Origin: Pseudomonas moorei
Lineage (GTDB): Bacteria > Pseudomonadota > Gammaproteobacteria > Pseudomonadales > Pseudomonadaceae
Reading direction: 5' to 3'
Length of the DNA stretch: 64,000 bases
Assembly (NCBI RefSeq): GCF_008801475.1
Contig: NZ_VZPP01000007.1
Location: forward strand, 186,001 to 250,000
In this document: piece after piece, positions 60,615 to 64,000 of the stretch
How positions within the stretch are numbered: position 1 is the first letter of the stretch
Layout of the letters: every line of letters begins with the position of its first letter
The notes under the pieces: generated by a model
What the model was told of the DNA's origin: nothing
Databases searched by the model: none
What the model saw: the letters and a program-made list of their open reading frames with translations, nothing else
Program-made: the position numbers and the translations under genes

Positions 60615-61433
60615 TTAGTAGTAGACCTGTGGCACGGTCAGGTTGGTCGGCGCGATATCGGTGCCGACCCATTTGACGAACAGCTCCTTGTAACGCCCGG
60701 TGCGCACTTGCTGGTTGACGAACAGGTTGAGGTAGTTGATCAGGCCATACTCGTTGCGCTTGGCGCCGAGGGACACGTAGTCGATCACGTAAGGGGCGTT
60801 ACCGGCGACTTTGAGGTTTTTGTATTTGCCCGACTTGAGCGTGGCAGCGGCGACGGTGTTGGTGACCACGGTCGCGTCGATGTGGCCTTGGGCGACGGCC
60901 AGCAAGGTGTCGTTCTGCGACTGGTAAGCACGGAAACTGCCGGTGCCCCAGTTCTTCACGTCTTTCTCCAGGGCAATGGCCTCATAGGTGCCGCTGGTAT
61001 TGCCCACCGCTTTGCCCTTGAGGTCGTCAAAGCCGTTGATGCCGGTATCGTCGCGGGTCAGCACCACCATCTGGAAGGCGAAGTACGGCACGGTGAGGCC
61101 GACGGTCTTGGCGCGTTCGAGGGTGTCGGACGTGGAGGCGACGATCACATCGGCTCGCCCCGAGACCAGCGCCGGGATACGGTCCGGGAACGGTGTCTCG
61201 ACCACTTCGGCCTCGACCCCGAGGATCTTCGCCAGGTCATGGCAGTAGTCCACGTCGAACCCGGCCGGGTTGTTGCCCGCATCGCGGAACCCCATGGGCG
61301 GGAAGTCCAGGGTCACGGCACAGCGCAGCTTGCCCGAGCCGATGATGTCGTCGAGCTTGTCGGCCTGTGCGGTGGCGATGAAAGAAGTACTGAGAACAGC
61401 GCTGAGGGCTACGGCAAATGCGGGGTTTTTCAT
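60615..61433 (-). CDS. Amino-acid ABC transporter periplasmic binding protein
   Basis: This 272-residue binding protein of family 3 has a signal peptide (KNPAFAVALSAVLSTSFIAT, ending AQA). The mature part reads KLRCAVTLDFPPMGFRDAGN, GFDVDYCHDLAKILG, the Arg ligand in VSGRADVIVASTSDTLERA, and GKAVGNTSGTYEA. It is the first gene of the unit that includes the AcnX dehydratase, permeases and ATPase. GAGG lies 5 bases before the ATG, and an operator copy lies 45 bases further up. Confidence 0.9.
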   Translation of the reverse strand: MKNPAFAVALSAVLSTSFIATAQADKLDDIIGSGKLRCAVTLDFPPMGFRDAGNNPAGFDVDYCHDLAKILGVEAEVVETPFPDRIPALVSGRADVIVASTSDTLERAKTVGLTVPYFAFQMVVLTRDDTGINGFDDLKGKAVGNTSGTYEAIALEKDVKNWGTGSFRAYQSQNDTLLAVAQGHIDATVVTNTVAAATLKSGKYKNLKVAGNAPYVIDYVSLGAKRNEYGLINYLNLFVNQQVRTGRYKELFVKWVGTDIAPTNLTVPQVYY

Positions 61434-61462
61434 AGAGGCCTCGTGAGTGTGATGTGCTGTTG

Positions 61463-61494
61463 AATATCGTATTGGGGATTTCGTATACGATATT
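61463..61494. promoter_or_regulatory. Palindromic operator copy 2 plus half-site
   Basis: ATTTCGTATACGATATT at 61478-61494 is identical in all 17 bases to the site at 55467. An extra half-site, AATATCGTAT at 61463-61472, matches the reverse complement of its right half. It sits 45 bases upstream of the binding-protein start codon. Together the sites make a strong case for one regulator governing both units. Confidence 0.75.
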
Positions 61495-61674
61495 AACAAT
61501 AGCAATCAATGTGCCTGTTTCCAGTTTTGGCCGTGAAATTGTTTTTGGGCCTTGGGTTAGAGGCGTTTCAGGGGCGTTGCGATTGGATGGGTTGCGCCGT
61601 TGCTGCACTGGGCGGTGTTACATATGGGAGCACCGGTTGCACTGACGCCCCGTTAAGAAACATGGGAGTACATA

Positions 61675-62097
61675 TCCGTTTCTGCGGTAACGGCTGCTGG
61701 CGGTTTCGCCCTGACGGCGAGTCACTTGGAAAAGCCCCAAGTAACCAAGGGCTCTTGCCCCTTTCGTTCGGTGCCTCGCCCAGGCTCGGCATGCCTTCGC
61801 TCCGGTCCTGCTCCGTGGGCCCGCCGCCATCGGCCATCCATGGCCGGGGGCGGCTAACCCGGCATCCATGCCGGGTTGCCCACTGCGCAAAACCTGCGCT
61901 CAGCCTCTCGAGGGGGCAAGAAGATCAAAAGCAAAAGCGAGGCGGCCTGACCAGCCGACCTGATTGCAGGGTTGGCATGCCGGGCCACAGTGAGGCACCG
62001 AACGAAAGGGGCAGAGCGCTTTGGTTACTTTCGCGCTCTTCGAAAGTGACCCGCCGTCAAGGCGGAACCAATAGTCGCTATCACCGCAGAAACGGAT
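61675..62097. repeat. Roughly 420-bp element with about 110-bp terminal inverted repeats
   Basis: The left end reads ATCCGTTTCTGCGGTAACGG and the right end, reverse-complemented, ATCCGTTTCTGCGGTGATAG. Further matching blocks follow in the same order in both arms: CCTGACGGCGAGTCACTT versus CTTGACGGCGGGTCACTT, AAGTAACCAAGGGCTCTTGC versus AAGTAACCAAAGCGCTCTGC, and CCCCTTTCGTTCGGTGCCTC in both. Both arms end near GGCATGCC. It fills the gene-free gap 61495-62125 and contains no transposase. It looks like a MITE or a dispersed Pseudomonas repeat. Confidence 0.75.
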
Positions 62098-62125
62098 TTG
62101 CCCACGACCCCAACCCCAAAACCCT

Positions 62126-62875
62126 CTAACCCCGATCCCCCCGATACTGACTCGGCGACAAACTGGTCAACGCCCGAAACTGCCGGCTGAACGCACTGTG
62201 GTCGGTATACCCGCAGCGCAAGGCAATCTCGGTGATCGGCAGGTCGGTGTGCAGCAACAACCGCGATCCCTCTTCCAGGCGCGCCTTGTGAATCATCTGC
62301 CGTGGCGTGAGCTGGAACACTCGCTTGCAATGACGCTCCAGTTGCGCCACGGAATAGCCGGCAATGGCGGTCAATTCGGCGAGGCTGATGGGCTGGGCGA
62401 AGTGATTGCGGATGTGCAAATCCACCGCGGCAAGCTTCTGATAGGCCGGATGATTGGACTGCGGCGATTGCAGGTCGCGGGAAATGCCGGCCAGGCCGAC
62501 GATGTGCCCGTGTTCATCGTACAGGGCGAGTTTGTGGGTCAGGCACCAGATCGGCTGATTGCCGAAATACAGGTGCAGTTCCAGTTGATCGGCCAGTACC
62601 CGGCCGCTGGAGAGCACGCGTCGGTCCTGTTCGGTGTACAGCGGGCCGAAGTGCTCCGGGAAGACCATGTCGGCGGTGCGTCCCAGCAGATCCTCGCGGT
62701 GCTTGAACCCACAGCGCCGGGCCAGGGTCTGGTTGACGAAGGCGTAGCGGGCCTCGCGATCCTTGATGAAAAACACCACATCGGAAAGGGTATCGAGGAG
62801 CGGCGCGATCGGCTGGAGACTGTTCAGCAGCGTCGGCAAATCGCAGGGCTTGAAGCTGGTGAGCGAGGGGTACAT
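62126..62875 (-). CDS. PAS-AraC transcriptional regulator (hydroxyproline locus)
   Basis: This 249-residue regulator has an N-terminal PAS domain (about 20-135, LLDTLSDVVFFIKDREARYA, GFKHREDLLGRTADMVFPEH). A C-terminal AraC DNA-binding domain with two helix-turn-helix units follows (SLAELTAIAGYSVAQLERHC, ITEIALRCGYTDHSAFSRQF). An AraC protein (LhpR) activates hydroxyproline genes in P. aeruginosa, so this may be its counterpart. The ATG at 62875 gives a normal size; the ribosome site is weak. The gene lies downstream of the dehydrogenase fragment. Confidence 0.82.
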   Translation of the reverse strand: MYPSLTSFKPCDLPTLLNSLQPIAPLLDTLSDVVFFIKDREARYAFVNQTLARRCGFKHREDLLGRTADMVFPEHFGPLYTEQDRRVLSSGRVLADQLELHLYFGNQPIWCLTHKLALYDEHGHIVGLAGISRDLQSPQSNHPAYQKLAAVDLHIRNHFAQPISLAELTAIAGYSVAQLERHCKRVFQLTPRQMIHKARLEEGSRLLLHTDLPITEIALRCGYTDHSAFSRQFRALTSLSPSQYRGDRG

Positions 62876-62946
62876 GGCGTTGGGGGCCTGATGGCGACCC
62901 CCGGGATCATAGTGGCTCGGCCGCGTGGCCGAAACCCCTGGCGCGG

Positions 62947-64000
62947 TCATGGCGCTGGCGGGGTATCGTCCAGGGACATCAAGGTCTCGATGCGCGCCGG
63001 GCAAAACGGTGGGCGCGGCGCCGAGGGTTGCCAGCCAAACAGATGCTGTACCGCGCCGCCACACACGCGCCCCTGGCAGGCGCCCATGCCGCAGCGGCTG
63101 GCCAGCTTGGCCGAGCGCCAATTGGTGTGCCCGGCCAATGCACCATGGGGCACGTCTTCACAGCGGCAGACCAGGGTGTCGGGACGGGCCAGCGACTTGA
63201 GTCGCGGGTCGAGGGCGAAGGCCCGATTCAGCGCTTTGGCGAACCCCTGCCAGCGTGCCCGGCGTGGCCACAATTGCCGGGCCGCTTCGAAGTCACCCAC
63301 GGCGGCGTGGCCGGCAATCGCGCCTTCGACCAGGGCCAGTTCACTGCCGCCGAATCCGGTGCATTCACCGGCCGCGTAGTGATCGACGCGGCTGGCTTGC
63401 CAGGCATCCACTGCCAACGCCTGGCCTTCGAGGGCGTAACCCAGTGCCTGACCCAATTGAACGTTGGGGATCAGACCAAAACCACAGGCCAACCGATCAC
63501 ACGCCAGTTCGACGATCTTGCCTTGCTGGTGCAGGCGCACAGCTTCGAGTCGATCGCTGCCAAGGGCTGCCAGGACGTGGGTGCCGGTTCGGTAGTGACG
63601 GTCGAACAGCGTGAACGATTGCAGCAGTTTGTTCGGCCAGCGCGGCAGTTGCGTCGCGAAGCCAGCCACCGCCTTGAGCGAGGCTTGTTCGGCGATGCAT
63701 TGCATGTTGGCCCCGTGTTTTTTCGCGGTGGCGGCACTGGCCAGTAACAGCGGTCCGCTGCCGGCGATGACCACGCGCTGGTCCTGCACCGACAGCCCGG
63801 CCTTGATCAGCGCCTGCAAACCACCGGCCCCGGTGACCCCCGGCAGCGTCCAGCCGGGGAAGGGCAGCAGCAATTCACGGGCGCCGGTGCACAGAATCAG
63901 TTTGTCGTAGCTGATCAGCCAGCCGTGCTCGTCGTCTTCGACCAGCAGTTGTTTCGGGCCGGGATTGGCGATCACCCGGGTGCCGGGGTGATGGCGGATG
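62947..64000 (-). CDS. D-hydroxyproline dehydrogenase-like alpha subunit, FAD and [2Fe-2S] protein (partial)
   Basis: The frame is open to the right edge, so the N-terminal part is missing; 350 residues are seen. It has a pyridine-nucleotide-disulphide oxidoreductase fold (YDKLILCTGARELLLPFPGW, RVVIAGSGPLLLASAATAKK, GECTGFGGSELALVEGAIAG). A C-terminal BFD-like [2Fe-2S] segment has the spacing C-x-C (VCRCEDV) then CGMGACQGRVCG. This is the layout of the alpha subunit of LhpE/HcnB/OoxA-type dehydrogenases, which oxidise D-hydroxyproline or opines at the membrane. The other subunits would lie beyond the window. Confidence 0.85.
   Translation of the reverse strand, partial: IRHHPGTRVIANPGPKQLLVEDDEHGWLISYDKLILCTGARELLLPFPGWTLPGVTGAGGLQALIKAGLSVQDQRVVIAGSGPLLLASAATAKKHGANMQCIAEQASLKAVAGFATQLPRWPNKLLQSFTLFDRHYRTGTHVLAALGSDRLEAVRLHQQGKIVELACDRLACGFGLIPNVQLGQALGYALEGQALAVDAWQASRVDHYAAGECTGFGGSELALVEGAIAGHAAVGDFEAARQLWPRRARWQGFAKALNRAFALDPRLKSLARPDTLVCRCEDVPHGALAGHTNWRSAKLASRCGMGACQGRVCGGAVQHLFGWQPSAPRPPFCPARIETLMSLDDTPPAP

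Noticed and set aside
61568-61890. Short minus-strand frames of about 90 codons
   Set aside because: They fall inside the inverted-repeat element and follow its arms. No coding signature.

Overview
This window looks like chromosomal DNA of a fluorescent Pseudomonas of the P. fluorescens group. The reasons are GC-rich coding sequence, inverted pairs of the GTGGGAGCGAGC-type and GTAGGAGCGAGC-type REP elements between genes, and Pseudomonas-type gene content: a SpuABDFGH/Puu-like polyamine locus, a hydroxyproline locus and rlhA. No rRNA, tRNA, CRISPR array, phage or complete insertion sequence was found.

Layout. 0-6.2 kb: the end of an MscS channel; a single-protein adenylation domain, carrier protein and membrane acyltransferase fusion; and a DosP-like PAS-PAS-GAF-GGDEF-EAL protein. 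6.2-13.3 kb: housekeeping and stress genes (RidA, RlhA, an orphan ClpP-like protease, a KGG-repeat protein, a periplasmic cupin, and a divergent DHA2 exporter/LysR pair). 13.3-18.5 kb: an AT-rich leader followed by a tight four-gene operon. It encodes a zinc-ribbon protein with a degenerate GGDEF domain that keeps a c-di-GMP I-site, a family 2 polymerising glycosyltransferase, a secreted barrel-like protein and a HlyD-type adaptor. I read it as a c-di-GMP-gated exopolysaccharide machine that I cannot match to a named one. 18.5-21.5 kb: small proteins (including a 30-residue membrane peptide), a lipoprotein, DUF1428 and ThpR.

21.8-32.6 kb: polyamine uptake and gamma-glutamyl-putrescine catabolism. 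PotF/G/H/I-type ABC transporter and PuuD genes lie on the minus strand; PuuA, PuuC, PuuB and PuuR lie on the plus strand. 33-37.7 kb: one large, more AT-rich gene with DUF4011, SF1 helicase, Vsr/MTES_1575-type nuclease and DUF3320 regions, a probable anti-phage gene of the Hhe type. 37.8-38.3 kb: a small Pseudomonas protein preceded by a strongly structured leader. 39.1-44.6 kb: a minus-strand catabolic cluster (flavin monooxygenase, RidA-like protein without the canonical Arg, DUF1028, ArgE-like deacylase, NCS1 permease). 44.8-50.3 kb: a Cif-like exported epoxide hydrolase and a two-component operon with a COG4705 membrane protein and a lipoprotein.

50.4-64 kb: a DeoR regulator, then a large minus-strand hydroxyproline-type locus. 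One unit holds the binding protein, aconitase-X-type dehydratase, two permeases, ATPase and a proline-racemase-superfamily enzyme. A second unit holds a DapA-like deaminase, an MHS-type MFS transporter and an alpha-ketoglutarate-semialdehyde dehydrogenase. Both units start next to the same 17-bp palindromic operator. A PAS-AraC regulator and the truncated alpha subunit of a D-hydroxyproline-dehydrogenase-like flavoenzyme follow, separated from the first unit by a roughly 420-bp repeat with long terminal inverted repeats.
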